64,000 bases of DNA from Nostoc linckia NIES-25 (GCF_002368035.1 NZ_AP018222.1:1311630-1375629); one strand, 5' to 3'. Shown: positions 52,589 through 61,753, counted from the stretch's first letter. Notes: generated by a model from the sequence alone, not told the origin. Made by a program: numbers and translations.

Positions 52589-53887
52589 ATGATTCAATTG
52601 CGAAAATTTAAACAACTTATTGGTTTAGTACTACTGGGCTTGTTAACTAGCTGGATTGTAAGCTGTGGTACAGGTAATATTGGCACAAATACAAAACAAA
52701 CTACTTCAGGAGTAGCAACTGTTGAGTTTTGGACGATGCAACTGCAACCTGAATTTACTGACTACTTCAAAAGCCTGATTGCGAATTTTGAATCGCAAAA
52801 TCAAGGTATAAAGGTTAACTGGGTTGATGTACCTTGGGCAGCAATGGAGAACAAAATATTAACAGCTGTCTCCGGTAAAACGCCACCTGATGTTGTTAAC
52901 CTCAATCCCGGTTTTGCTTCCCAACTTGCCGGACGAAATGCTTGGTTAGATTTGGACACAAAGGTGTCAAATGATGTACGTTCCTCCTATCTACCGAATA
53001 TCTGGAAAGCAAGCACGCTTAATGGTAAGAGTTTTGGAATTCCCTGGTATCTCACCACAAGGTTAACCATTTATAACACCGATTTATTAAAACAGGCAGG
53101 TATAAATAAAGCACCTACAACCTACGCAGAATTGGCACAAGCAGCCCAACAAATTAAAGATAAGACTGGGAAGTATGCCTTTTTTGTGACATTTGTACCG
53201 CAAGATTCCGGGGAAGTGTTGGAATCTTTTGTGCAGATGGGAGTGACTTTAATAGATGACCAAGGTAAAGCTGCGTTTAATTCGCCACAAGGTAAAGCAG
53301 CGTTTCAATATTGGGTAGACTTGTATAAAAAAGGTTTGCTACCTAAAGAGGCTTTGACTCAAGGACATCGGCACGCGATCGATTTATACCAATCCGGAGA
53401 AACGGTTTTTCTCGCTTCTGGGCCAGAGTTTCTCAAAGCGATCGCCAATAATGCCCCGAAAATTGCTCAAGCTTCAGAAATAGCACCCCAACTCACCGGC
53501 GACACAGGTAAGAAAAATGTTGCAGTGATGAACATAGTTATTCCCCGTGACAGCAAACAACCAGACGCCGCCGTAAAGTTTGCTTTATTTGTCACCAATG
53601 ACGAAAATCAGTTAGCCTTTGCAAAAGCCGCAAATGTTCTACCTTCTACAGTTAAAGCATTGTCTGACAGCTACTTTAAAGATGTTCCAGCTAATGCTTC
53701 AACCATAGATAAAGCGCGAGTTATCACTGCCAAACAACTTCAACAAGCAGAAATATTAACTCCTACTTTGAAGGATTCAAATAAATTGCAAAAAGCAATT
53801 TATGAGAACTTGCAAGCAGCAATGTTAGGCGAAAAAACAGTAGATAAAGCTGTAGAAGATGCCGCGCAACAGTGGGATCAAAGGTAA
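52589..53887 (+). CDS. Sugar-type ABC transporter substrate-binding lipoprotein
   Basis: A 432-residue family-1 solute-binding protein. Lipobox SWIVSCG in the signal peptide, then the conserved opening VEFWTMQLQPEFTDYFKSLI and the binding-protein core (DVVNLNPGFASQLAGRNAWL, FGIPWYLTTRLTIYNTDLLK). It should bind a sugar or osmolyte in the periplasm and hand it to permeases, which are not in this window. An orphan here. The transported compound is unknown. Confidence 0.88.
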   Translation: MIQLRKFKQLIGLVLLGLLTSWIVSCGTGNIGTNTKQTTSGVATVEFWTMQLQPEFTDYFKSLIANFESQNQGIKVNWVDVPWAAMENKILTAVSGKTPPDVVNLNPGFASQLAGRNAWLDLDTKVSNDVRSSYLPNIWKASTLNGKSFGIPWYLTTRLTIYNTDLLKQAGINKAPTTYAELAQAAQQIKDKTGKYAFFVTFVPQDSGEVLESFVQMGVTLIDDQGKAAFNSPQGKAAFQYWVDLYKKGLLPKEALTQGHRHAIDLYQSGETVFLASGPEFLKAIANNAPKIAQASEIAPQLTGDTGKKNVAVMNIVIPRDSKQPDAAVKFALFVTNDENQLAFAKAANVLPSTVKALSDSYFKDVPANASTIDKARVITAKQLQQAEILTPTLKDSNKLQKAIYENLQAAMLGEKTVDKAVEDAAQQWDQR

Positions 53888-53891
53888 ATTT

Positions 53892-54020
53892 GGGCATGGG
53901 GAAAGGGAAAGGGGTATGGTTCGACAAGCTCACCAACCGGGGAAAAGGGGAAAGATTAAATTTATTCCTTTTCCCTTGAACCTTTAACCTTTTCCCCTGC
54001 TTCCTGTGCCCTACACTCCC
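53892..54020 (+). repeat. TTCGACAAGC element, copy 2 (left flank of folC)
   Basis: Nearly identical to the copy at 37721. It extends to CCTGTGCCCTACACTCCC, which is mirrored on the other side of folC at 55399-55415. Lies between the SBP stop and the folC stop. Confidence 0.88.
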
Positions 54021-54033
54021 TAGTCACCAGCCC

Positions 54034-55389
54034 CTATTTATTCCACCTTTGCAAAAAATCGCCGACTAAATAAAGCGAACCACACACAACGATTAAATCG
54101 TCTTTGGTGGCGGTTGAGGTTGCGGTTTCTACTGCGGTGAATAAGTCTGGATGTATTTGGCGATCGCTTAATTGTGGACAGACGTTGTAAGCTAAATTGG
54201 CTAGTTCGTCTAAATTAGCAGAAGTTCTACCAGGCCAAGGTTCTACTGATATTGGCACTAAAAAAAGGCGATCGCCTGGGCGCAATAAAGCAGCAAAAAT
54301 ATCGGCATGATCTTTATCAGCAAACATTCCTATTATCCAAATTACGGGTTTGCGTTTTACTGCGTCTAAGCTATCAACATACTGCGCCAGAACTTCGGCT
54401 GCGGCTGTGTTATGGGCGCCATCAATTAGTAATTTATGATTTTTCCAACTAGCCCATTGCATCCGCCCCGGCCATTTAGTTTTCGCCATACCGTTAATTA
54501 TGGCTGCTTCCGAAATCTGCCACCCCTGTTGTTGGAGAATCTCTAAAGCAGCTAAAGCCAAAGCTGAATTATTTAACTGAATTTGCCCCGCTAACGGCAA
54601 AGGATATTTAATCGACTTATGAGGTAATTTTTCCATCCCCCCATCTCCCCATACTTCGGCTCCGCTCAGTACAAGTCTCCCCATCTCCCCATTTCTCCCT
54701 CTTTCATACTCCGCCCATCCTGTGGCGATTTGGCGGGCGGGTTGAGGTATAAAAATGGGGCATTGTAATTCTAAAGCACGCGATCGCACCACCTCTTCGG
54801 CATCTGGTGGCAATTGTCCAACTACAACAGGACGCCCCGGTTTAAGAATACCTGCTTTTTCTCTGGCAATGTCAGCAACGGTGGGGCCTAATTGTTGCCA
54901 ATGTTCCCGGCTGATAGAAGTGATAATCGTAACTAAAGGTTCCAAACAGACATTGGTAGCATCCAAGCGCCCCCCTAATCCAACTTCTACGACTGCGACA
55001 TCGACTTTAGCTTGGGCAAAATATAACCAGGCTGCGGCAGTAATTACTTCAAATTGAGTTGGCGATTGTTCATTGGGAGGAATCGCCGCTTGTACTTGTT
55101 GAAATAATTGGCTTAATTCTTCAGAAGAAATTGGTTGTTCGTTGAGACAAATACGTTCCGTCCAATCAACTAAATGGGGCGAAGTGTAGCGTCCTGTACG
55201 ATAACCAGCCTCAGTAAGTACTGAGGAAAGATAAGCACAAACTGAACCTTTGCCATTAGTACCAGCAACGTGAATTACCGAGACTTGGTGATGGGGATTG
55301 CCAAGATTTGCTAAGAGATTGAGAATGCGATCGAGTCCGAGATGGACGCCAAAACGTTGAAGAGGTTGGATTACAGAATCGATATCCAC
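54034..55389 (-). CDS. folC: Dihydrofolate/folylpolyglutamate synthase, with repeat insert
   Basis: A 451-residue ATP-dependent ligase adding glutamate to folates. P-loop VAGTNGKGSVCAYLSS, the LEVGLGGRLDATN-type motif (VVEVGLGGRLDATN) and the C-terminal Mur-ligase domain (LLIDGAHNTAAAE) are clear. Residues ~226-252 (GRNGEMGRLVLSGAEVWGDG region) are encoded by an inserted palindromic element and interrupt the central domain before NNSALALAALEIL. It starts at GTG with no clear Shine-Dalgarno. The gene is bracketed by an inverted pair of ~110-130-bp repeats. Confidence 0.95.
   Translation of the reverse strand: MDIDSVIQPLQRFGVHLGLDRILNLLANLGNPHHQVSVIHVAGTNGKGSVCAYLSSVLTEAGYRTGRYTSPHLVDWTERICLNEQPISSEELSQLFQQVQAAIPPNEQSPTQFEVITAAAWLYFAQAKVDVAVVEVGLGGRLDATNVCLEPLVTIITSISREHWQQLGPTVADIAREKAGILKPGRPVVVGQLPPDAEEVVRSRALELQCPIFIPQPARQIATGWAEYERGRNGEMGRLVLSGAEVWGDGGMEKLPHKSIKYPLPLAGQIQLNNSALALAALEILQQQGWQISEAAIINGMAKTKWPGRMQWASWKNHKLLIDGAHNTAAAEVLAQYVDSLDAVKRKPVIWIIGMFADKDHADIFAALLRPGDRLFLVPISVEPWPGRTSANLDELANLAYNVCPQLSDRQIHPDLFTAVETATSTATKDDLIVVCGSLYLVGDFLQRWNK
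54634..54712. repeat. Palindromic repeat element inside folC
   Basis: CCCCATCT units flank the core CTTCGGCTCCGCTCAGTACA (54654-54673), the same core as in the M16 gene and, with one change, the STAND/WD40 gene. It is translated in frame on the minus strand. Confidence 0.85.
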
Positions 55390-55398
55390 AAGGAGGGG

Positions 55399-55549
55399 AG
55401 TGGGGAGTGTAGGGCACAGGGAGCAGGGGAGCAGGGCAAGCAGGGGAAAAGGTTAAAGGTTAAAGGGAAAAGGAATAAATTTAATCTTTCCCCTTTTCCC
55501 CGGTTGGTGAGCTTGTCGAACCATACCCCTTACCCTTTCTTTATGCCCT
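55399..55549 (-). repeat. TTCGACAAGC element, copy 3 (right flank of folC, inverted)
   Basis: The reverse complement matches copy 2 over its whole length apart from an extra GCCCTGCTCCCCTGCT-like stretch and a few changes in the purine arm. It begins 10 nt from the folC start codon, so it forms the gene's 5' leader. Confidence 0.88.
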
Positions 55550-55575
55550 GTTTGCCCCATACTGAATATGAATAA

Positions 55576-55609
55576 AACCGACTGTCTTAATAAAAAGAAA
55601 CAGTCGGTT
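55576..55609 (-). terminator. psbY terminator
   Basis: AACCGACTGT and ACAGTCGGTT arms with a 14-nt loop, followed on the minus strand by TTATT. Twenty-six nt after the psbY stop codon. Confidence 0.85.
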
Positions 55610-55634
55610 GAAAAGAAATGATATTAAGCCTAAG

Positions 55635-55760
55635 TTAGGCTTCTCTATCTAAAAAGCCTTGAATTTGTCTTAAAGCCGCAGCGCCAATATTAAACACTGC
55701 CCAGCCAGCGGCAATAGCAATTGGAGCTAAAACGATCGCTAAACGAAAATCGATATCCAT
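55635..55760 (-). CDS. psbY: Photosystem II protein Y
   Basis: A 41-residue single-helix subunit of photosystem II, too short for most gene finders. The sequence begins [20 protein letters not shown] and ends [11 protein letters not shown], the PsbY pattern. AGAGGGG stands seven nt before the ATG, and a terminator follows, so it is a monocistronic gene. It associates with cytochrome b559 at the edge of the complex. Confidence 0.92.
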   Translation of the reverse strand: MDIDFRLAIVLAPIAIAAGWAVFNIGAAALRQIQGFLDREA

Positions 55761-55897
55761 ATCTAGAACCCCTCTTTTAAGAAGAAATTAAAGTTTTGTC
55801 AACTGCTCTCATTTTTATTTTTAGCTGAAGTGGGCAATTTTTCCTAGCTTATATGTAAAGAATGTTTAAATTTTGGGCATTGGGCATTGGGCAAACA

Positions 55898-56004
55898 GGG
55901 TATGGGGAAAGGGAAAGGGGTATGGTTCGACAAGCTCACCAACCGGGTAAAAGGGGAAAGATTAAATTTATTCCTTTTCCCTTTTACCTTTAACCTTTTC
56001 CCCT
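55898..56004 (+). repeat. TTCGACAAGC element, copy 4
   Basis: Same arrangement as copies 1-3: GGGGAAAGGGAAAGGGG, the TTCGACAAGCTCACCAACC core, AAAGATTAAATTTATTCC and a pyrimidine arm. TGGGCAT heptamers lie just before it. Confidence 0.88.
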
Positions 56005-56038
56005 GCTTCCCTTCCCTCCTCATCCCATACCCCACTCC

Positions 56039-56566
56039 CTAACCCTTACTAAAGCCGATATCAGTCCCTTTACCTGCATGAACTAAAGCTAACTTTTCGT
56101 AACGCTGGGCGTGTTCGATGAGTTCTGCGGCTTCAACTTCTGTTACTTGGCGTTGTACTTTGCCAGGAATACCGACAACCAGGGATAAGGGGGGTATATT
56201 TTTAGTTACGACTGCGCCGGCACCAATAATGCTACCAGCGCCCACTCGTACACCACCTAAAATCACTGCGCCAATGCCAATCAAACTTCCACGCTCAATG
56301 TAAGCAGAATGTACCACAGCACGATGCCCTACGGTGACACGATCTTCTATGATTGTGGGAAAACCAGGATCGCAATGTAAAATTGCGCCATCCTGAATAT
56401 TCGTGCATTCGCCAATATCAATGCGTTCAACATCTCCCCTAACTACCGCCCCGTACCAAATGCTTGCTCCTGCTGCTATGTTTACCGAACCTATAACAAC
56501 AGCGTTGGGTGCAATGAAGGCAGCTTGAGAAAAATCGACAGATGTCCAGTAAGAAGCGGTAGACAC
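56039..56566 (-). CDS. Gamma-carbonic anhydrase-like hexapeptide-repeat protein
   Basis: A 175-residue left-handed beta-helix protein of the YrdA/PaaY/CcmM N-domain type. Repeated hexads such as ISIWYGAVVRGDV and GAVILGGVRVGAGS are visible. Potential zinc ligands are in AILHCDPG, TVGHRAVVH. It begins at GTG. Many family members have no measured carbonic anhydrase activity, so catalysis is not certain. It is preceded by no other CO2-concentrating gene. Confidence 0.88.
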   Translation of the reverse strand: MSTASYWTSVDFSQAAFIAPNAVVIGSVNIAAGASIWYGAVVRGDVERIDIGECTNIQDGAILHCDPGFPTIIEDRVTVGHRAVVHSAYIERGSLIGIGAVILGGVRVGAGSIIGAGAVVTKNIPPLSLVVGIPGKVQRQVTEVEAAELIEHAQRYEKLALVHAGKGTDIGFSKG

Positions 56567-56864
56567 GATAGAATATTAATATGGTACCCAGGAACACTGG
56601 AGAAACTCCAACCTTTGAGGCTGGTTGCACAACCAGGATATCACAGCGTCAAGCCTCTAAATTCAAGAGTGCTGAGTGCTTAACTAAGTACTATGAGTGT
56701 TGAGTTATAGGAGAGTTTTTCATAAAAAGCTTAAAACTCATGACTCAGAACTTACTTGTTGAGTTAGCAGTGAGAAAATATCCCAAAGTGGCGGAGTCGA
56801 AGTGTATAACCCAACCTACTAGTGCCTAGTGCTGGTAAAGCAAAATTATGTTTGTACGCACTTC
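56567..56864. other. Intergenic region between divergent genes
   Basis: About 300 nt. GGTGCCC-type promoter elements were not recognised. GAGTGCT/GAGTGTT-like short units and TTATAGGAG are loosely repeated near 56690-56720. Nothing else seen. Confidence 0.35.
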
Positions 56865-57377
56865 ATGATGAATCCAGGCTTGCAGTACCCAATATTTGGC
56901 CCTGAAATACAGTGTCCCCACTGTCGCCAGACTATTCCGGCGTTGACACTAACAGATACCTATTTATGTCCGCGTCATGGCGCTTTTGAAGCTAACCCGA
57001 AAAATGGAGAGTTAATCCATTTACAGTCTGGGCGTCACTGGCGGAGGTGGAATAATGAATGGTATAGACAGCATACTCATCCTGATGGTATCCGGTTTGA
57101 AATCCATGAAGCATTAGACAAGCTGTATACCCAAGGCTATCGAGCAACACGAGTTATTATTGCTCGACGCTATCAGGAATTGATGAGTGGCTACTTGGAA
57201 CGCAGTACTCCTTGGCGGTCTGGACAGCCAGAAGCATCAGCCGCGCGACTCTACGGTTTACCGGTAGAGTTTAGTCCTGAACCTCCAGAAGATCCCTGCT
57301 GGGAAGTAATTAATTTTGACTTGGAAAAAGAACCTGGCGTCCCTGTACGCTACCCTTATTTCAGGTTATTTGAGTAA
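56865..57377 (+). CDS. TIGR02652 family protein
   Basis: A 170-residue cyanobacterial protein of unknown function. A CxxC...C-x2-H zinc-ribbon-like N-terminus (IQCPHCRQTIPALTLTDTYL, CPRHG) is followed by conserved WRRWNNEWYRQHTHPDG and RATRVIIARRYQELM. It ends PVRYPYFRLFE. I use the first of two adjacent ATGs (56865, 56868); the frame is open 12 codons further back from a GTG. Confidence 0.8.
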   Translation: MMNPGLQYPIFGPEIQCPHCRQTIPALTLTDTYLCPRHGAFEANPKNGELIHLQSGRHWRRWNNEWYRQHTHPDGIRFEIHEALDKLYTQGYRATRVIIARRYQELMSGYLERSTPWRSGQPEASAARLYGLPVEFSPEPPEDPCWEVINFDLEKEPGVPVRYPYFRLFE

Positions 57378-57540
57378 AGTTAGGAGTTAAAAGTTAAAAG
57401 TTAAGAGTTAGGAGTTAGGAGTTAGGAGTTAATAGTTAGGAGTTAAATTGAATTCACAACTCAGAACTACTAACTCACAACTCAAAACTACTAACCCACA
57501 ACTCCTAACTCTTAGCTCACAACTCCTAACTTCTAATTTT
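57378..57540. repeat. Large inverted AGTTAGG / CCTAACT heptamer array
   Basis: About ten AGTTAGG or AGTTAAA heptamers (57378-57447) are followed by CACAACT/CCTAACT units (57452-57535) that are their complement. The two halves can pair as one very long hairpin. It fills the whole gap between two same-strand genes. Confidence 0.85.
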
Positions 57541-57544
57541 TGTT

Positions 57545-57973
57545 ATGCACCACGCTTCTATTCGGACGGCGAATATTCATCGAGCGATCGCTTTCTACGA
57601 ACATTTGGGATTTACAATTTCAGAACGCTTTACTACAGGCTACACCCTAGCTTGTTGGATGGAAGGATTGGGCGGCAGAATTGAACTGATCCAAATTCCC
57701 GAACCAAAACCAGCCCCAGATGCTTTTGCTGACGAACATTATGTGGGATATTATCATCTCTCTTTTGACTTAACTGAGATGACGCCAGATCTACCTAGCT
57801 GGTTGACAAATTTACAAGAACGTGTTTCAAAAACAGAAGAATTGCAACCGTTAAATGTATTATTAGAACCGACACAACAGCAAATAGGCGATCGCATTTA
57901 TGAAGTTGCTTTTATCGCCGATACCGATGGCTTACCTTTAGAATTTATTCGCGTTTTAGCAAAACTTCCATAA
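57545..57973 (+). CDS. VOC family (glyoxalase-like) protein
   Basis: A 142-residue vicinal-oxygen-chelate protein: opening MHHASIRTANIHRAIAFYEH LGF typical of the fold, GGRIELIQIPEP with the metal-ligand Glu, then YYHLSFDL and a C-terminal GLPLEFIRVL. The paired beta-alpha-beta-beta-beta units suit metal-dependent chemistry; the substrate is unknown. The STRR array ends a few nt upstream, and no clear ribosome-binding site survives. Confidence 0.85.
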   Translation: MHHASIRTANIHRAIAFYEHLGFTISERFTTGYTLACWMEGLGGRIELIQIPEPKPAPDAFADEHYVGYYHLSFDLTEMTPDLPSWLTNLQERVSKTEELQPLNVLLEPTQQQIGDRIYEVAFIADTDGLPLEFIRVLAKLP

Positions 57974-58270
57974 TTTAGCTTTTTTTATTAATTTTGTTGC
58001 TAATATAGCAGGCAAAAGCCAGTAGGCTTGCGAAAGTCTGTGAATGTAGGAGTTTTATAAGTTGTTTATGTATTAAAATATGCTGGAACTTTTATATATT
58101 TTTTTTAGTGTTGTCGAGGAAAGAGATTTATTTGCCAAATTAAACTTATATCGTCCTGCAAAATAATACTAATTTAAAAAATAAGTGTGATAGATAAATT
58201 CACAAAGTTATTTAATAGAAGTAAATTCTAAATCTGAATTTATAAGTCTTGGTTGCTAGCAAAAATAATA
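57974..58270. other. AT-rich intergenic region before the M16 peptidase
   Basis: Nearly 300 nt, AT-rich, with no gene. It should contain the M16 promoter. No named element seen. Confidence 0.35.
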
Positions 58271-61003
58271 ATGGTCTCAACACTGACAGAAAACGTCCGC
58301 AAGACAGTACTGGAAAATGGTTTAATTGTCCTCACCAAGGAAGTGCATACTGCGCCAGTAGTAACGGTGCAGGTGTGGTATAAGATTGGTTCGCGCAACG
58401 AAGAACCGGGAGTCAATGGTATTGCTCACCAATTGGAACACATGATGTTCAAAGGCACAAAAAATCGTCCGATTCAATTTGGACGTTTGTTTAGTGCTTT
58501 GGGTAGTGACTCTAATGCTTTTACTAGCTATGACCAAACTGCATATTACGGGACTGTGGAACGAAGCAAGCTCAAAGCACTCTTGGTGCTGGAAGCGGAC
58601 AGAATGCAAAATTCCCAGATTGAACTAGAGCAACTAGCAAGTGAAAAGCGGGTAGTAATTTCGGAACTGCAAGGTTACGAAAATAGTCCAGAATATCGCC
58701 TCAACCGCGCCGTAATGCAAGCAATGTTTCCCAATCATCCCTATGGATTGCCTGTAGGTGGTATGAAGGCAGATGTTGAAAAATTTGAACTGGAACAGGT
58801 ACAGAAATATTACCGCAATTTTTACACTCCCGATAATGCCGTCTTAATAATTGTTGGAGATTTTCAAACTGCAAATACCCTAGAAATAGTTAAAGAAGTA
58901 TTTGGCAAATTACCAAACAGGCAAGAGTTAGTAGTTATTTCTCCCCATCTCCCCATCTCCCCATACTTCGGCTCCGCTCAGTACAAGTCTCCCCATCTCC
59001 CCATCTCCCCACTCCCCAGTCCCATAATATTGCGAGAACCAGGAGTAGGGCGTTTGTTACAGGCGGTTTATCCATTACCAGATGTGAATCAGCCGGATGT
59101 GCCCGCGCTGGATGTAATGGATTATATTTTGACTGAGGGGCGGAATTCTCGGCTTTATCAGGCTTTGGTAGAATCAGGTCTAGCTCGTGAAGTTACAGCA
59201 TCAGTTACCAGTTTGCGGGAATTTGGCTGGTATGAAGTGTTAGTGACGGCTGCATCTAAACAAGATTTGAAAAAAATTGACTCAGTGCTCAATAGTGCGA
59301 TCGCCAATGTAGCAAAAAAAGGTGTGACTTTAGAAGAAGTGGAACGAGCCAAAACTCAATTAACAGCAGATGTCATTTTGAGTAACCGTGATATCACTTC
59401 TCAAGGAATGCAATTAGGCCACGATGAAACCACTGCTGATGATTATCGCTATACAGACCGCTATTTAGCCGCTGTGCGTTTGGTTAAGCCAACGGATGTT
59501 GTCGCTGTAATTAACAAATATCTGACAAAAGAAGCGCGTACACTCGGCTTTTTTGAACCAACTCACAAGCAAACAACAGAAGTTGGTCCCAAACCAGATT
59601 TAACCCAAACCACGGAAAATTTCTCTGCTGTCGCACCTGTACTTGTTAGTGAAGTGGTAAAGTACTTACCGAATGTGGATTTGGTAACAGATGGGTTGCT
59701 TGCTGTGGTTGACCAAGCCTCTGGTAGAGAAGATATCGCCCAAACATTACCACAACAATTCCAATTTGACAATGGGCTGCGGCTATTGCTGTTAAGCGAT
59801 CGTAGCACTCCTACTGTTACCCTGAGCGGCTACATTCAAGCGGGAACAGAATTTGATTCAAATGAGCAAGCTGGACTGGCTGCTTTTGTGGCAGAAAATT
59901 TGCTTAGTGGCACAAAAACGAAAGATGCCTTAACAATTGCCAAAACCTTGGCAGAACGAGGTGCAAGTCTAGACTTCCATGCATATCCCGAAGGCGTGCA
60001 GATTGAGGGTGATAGTTTAGCACCGGACTTGCCGATACTCATCGAAATTTTGGCAGATGTTCTGAAAAATAGTACATTTCCAGTCAAAGAATTAGAACTG
60101 CATCGCCAACAAACTTTAATAGATCTGCAAATAGAATTAGACGAACCGTCAGAAGTAGCTAGAAGAATATTTGTTCAGTCAATTTATCCGCAAAAACATC
60201 CCCTAAACACCTTTCCTACAGAGAAGAGTTTACAGCGGATTAAACGCCAGGATTTAATTGATTTCAAAGCTAAACATTATCGTCCTGACACAATGGTGCT
60301 AGTAATAGTAGGAGACTTTGAGGTGGAGTCAATGCGATCGCTCATCGAGTCGAAGTTTGCTGACTGGGAAGTTAGCGCTCAACCACCGACATTAAAATAT
60401 CCTACAGTGTCACTGCCAGAAAAAATAGTCAGTGTTAACAGAGTCTTACCAGATAAGGCTCAAGCTGTGACTTATATAGGCCATCCCAGTATTAACCGTT
60501 ACGATCCTCGGTTTTATGCTGTTTTGCTGTTAAATCAAATTTTGGGAGGCGATACTCTATCAAGTAGACTAGGAACAGAAGTGCGCGATCGCCAAGGTTT
60601 GAGCTATGGAATTTATAGCTACTTCCTAGTCGGTAAAAATGCGGGGACATTTTTAATAGAAATGCAAACTAGTCCTGAAGATAGCATCAAAGCGATCGCC
60701 AGTACCCGCCAAATATTACAACAAATCCATCACCAAGGCGTCACTGCCCTAGAAGTAGAAACAGCTAAATGCACCCTCATCGGTAACTATAATGTTTCTT
60801 TAGCAAATTCAGAGGAATTAACAGATACAATTCTGATGAATGAAGTCTACGGACTAGACCGAGCAGAATTGCACTCGTTCGCTCAAAAAATCCAGCAAGT
60901 CACCCTTGAGGAAGTAAATCAAGCGGCGCAAGAGTTAATTCACCCGGATCAAATCGTAGTTGTCACTGCTGGGCCTATTGTCTTAGCAAAGCAAAGTATT
61001 TAG
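58271..61003 (+). CDS. M16 family zinc peptidase (two-domain), with repeat insert
   Basis: A 910-residue pitrilysin-type protease. The N-terminal domain has the zinc motif HQLEH (His53, Glu56, His57) and the distal Glu in RVVISELQG. The second M16 half (from about residue 500: FQFDNGLRLLLLSDRSTPTV) lacks HxxEH and is presumably structural. I start at the ATG at 58271; an upstream TTG adds six residues. Residues ~224-251 (VISPHLPISPYFGSAQYKSP region) are translated from an inserted palindromic element. No signal peptide is evident. Confidence 0.93.
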   Translation: MVSTLTENVRKTVLENGLIVLTKEVHTAPVVTVQVWYKIGSRNEEPGVNGIAHQLEHMMFKGTKNRPIQFGRLFSALGSDSNAFTSYDQTAYYGTVERSKLKALLVLEADRMQNSQIELEQLASEKRVVISELQGYENSPEYRLNRAVMQAMFPNHPYGLPVGGMKADVEKFELEQVQKYYRNFYTPDNAVLIIVGDFQTANTLEIVKEVFGKLPNRQELVVISPHLPISPYFGSAQYKSPHLPISPLPSPIILREPGVGRLLQAVYPLPDVNQPDVPALDVMDYILTEGRNSRLYQALVESGLAREVTASVTSLREFGWYEVLVTAASKQDLKKIDSVLNSAIANVAKKGVTLEEVERAKTQLTADVILSNRDITSQGMQLGHDETTADDYRYTDRYLAAVRLVKPTDVVAVINKYLTKEARTLGFFEPTHKQTTEVGPKPDLTQTTENFSAVAPVLVSEVVKYLPNVDLVTDGLLAVVDQASGREDIAQTLPQQFQFDNGLRLLLLSDRSTPTVTLSGYIQAGTEFDSNEQAGLAAFVAENLLSGTKTKDALTIAKTLAERGASLDFHAYPEGVQIEGDSLAPDLPILIEILADVLKNSTFPVKELELHRQQTLIDLQIELDEPSEVARRIFVQSIYPQKHPLNTFPTEKSLQRIKRQDLIDFKAKHYRPDTMVLVIVGDFEVESMRSLIESKFADWEVSAQPPTLKYPTVSLPEKIVSVNRVLPDKAQAVTYIGHPSINRYDPRFYAVLLLNQILGGDTLSSRLGTEVRDRQGLSYGIYSYFLVGKNAGTFLIEMQTSPEDSIKAIASTRQILQQIHHQGVTALEVETAKCTLIGNYNVSLANSEELTDTILMNEVYGLDRAELHSFAQKIQQVTLEEVNQAAQELIHPDQIVVVTAGPIVLAKQSI
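58940..59022. repeat. Palindromic repeat element inside the M16 peptidase gene
   Basis: CCCCATCT units on both sides of the core CTTCGGCTCCGCTCAGTACA (58966-58985). The core equals that in folC, but here it is read from the opposite strand, giving YFGSAQYKS. Confidence 0.85.
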
Positions 61004-61090
61004 TCGTAGGTAAATTATTCGCTGAATAATCCGATTATATTTATTGGCTTGGCGATCGCCACAATTACCTTTACCTTTTAACAACTACCA

Positions 61091-61615
61091 ATGAAAGTTT
61101 GCAAATATTTATACCAATTTATAACAACAATTCTGGCTTTCACTGCTTCTGCTTGCCTACAAGCACCACGGCGAAACTCCGTAATATTAACTTTGCTTTT
61201 GTGCTTGAATTTCATCAATGCAACTCCAGCAGCTGCGGCGAATTTGTCTAATGATTTGCTCAAGCAACCAGCTACAGAAATTAAAGTTAGCTTGGGCAAT
61301 GCAGCTAACGAACTCAAATTTGAACCAAATCACTTAGAATTGCAGGCTGGCAAACGTTATAATCTGCGGCTGACTAATCCCAGTCAGTTGAAACATTATT
61401 TTACTGCTAAAGATTTTGCCGATGGAATCTGGACACAAAAAGTTGAAGCAGGCAAAGTAGAAATTAAAGGAGCAATTCACGAACTAGAACTCAAGCCAGG
61501 TGCCGAGGCAGAGTGGGTGTTTGTGCCTTTGAAATCTGGCACTTATAGTTTACGTTGTCCAATAGCTGGACATACAGAAGCAGGTATGATTGGAGAGATT
61601 GTTATTAGTAATTGA
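61091..61615 (+). CDS. Exported cupredoxin-like protein
   Basis: A 174-residue blue-copper-fold protein. An N-terminal export segment (VILTLLLCLNFINATPAAAA) precedes the domain. Ligands of a type-1 copper site are visible: His in NPSQLKHYFTA, then Cys, His and Met in YSLRCPIAGHTEAGM. It may carry electrons or store copper in the periplasm. It is more diverged than plastocyanin. The frame is open from an earlier Met, which I keep because the signal needs it. Confidence 0.85.
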   Translation: MKVCKYLYQFITTILAFTASACLQAPRRNSVILTLLLCLNFINATPAAAANLSNDLLKQPATEIKVSLGNAANELKFEPNHLELQAGKRYNLRLTNPSQLKHYFTAKDFADGIWTQKVEAGKVEIKGAIHELELKPGAEAEWVFVPLKSGTYSLRCPIAGHTEAGMIGEIVISN

Positions 61616-61753
61616 AGAAGAATTATTCAAGTCAGAATTCAATCAAATCTGAGAAACTAACTTAGTTTAAAGAGTTTTAACTTCATTATTAAGAGTTAAG
61701 AGTTCTTCTCTGTACGAGTGACTCAGGAATCAAATCATATGTAAAATATTTTA

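Noticed and set aside
55342..55575. 77-codon frame spanning the folC start and repeat copy 3
   Set aside because: Made almost entirely of repeat DNA read on the opposite strand.
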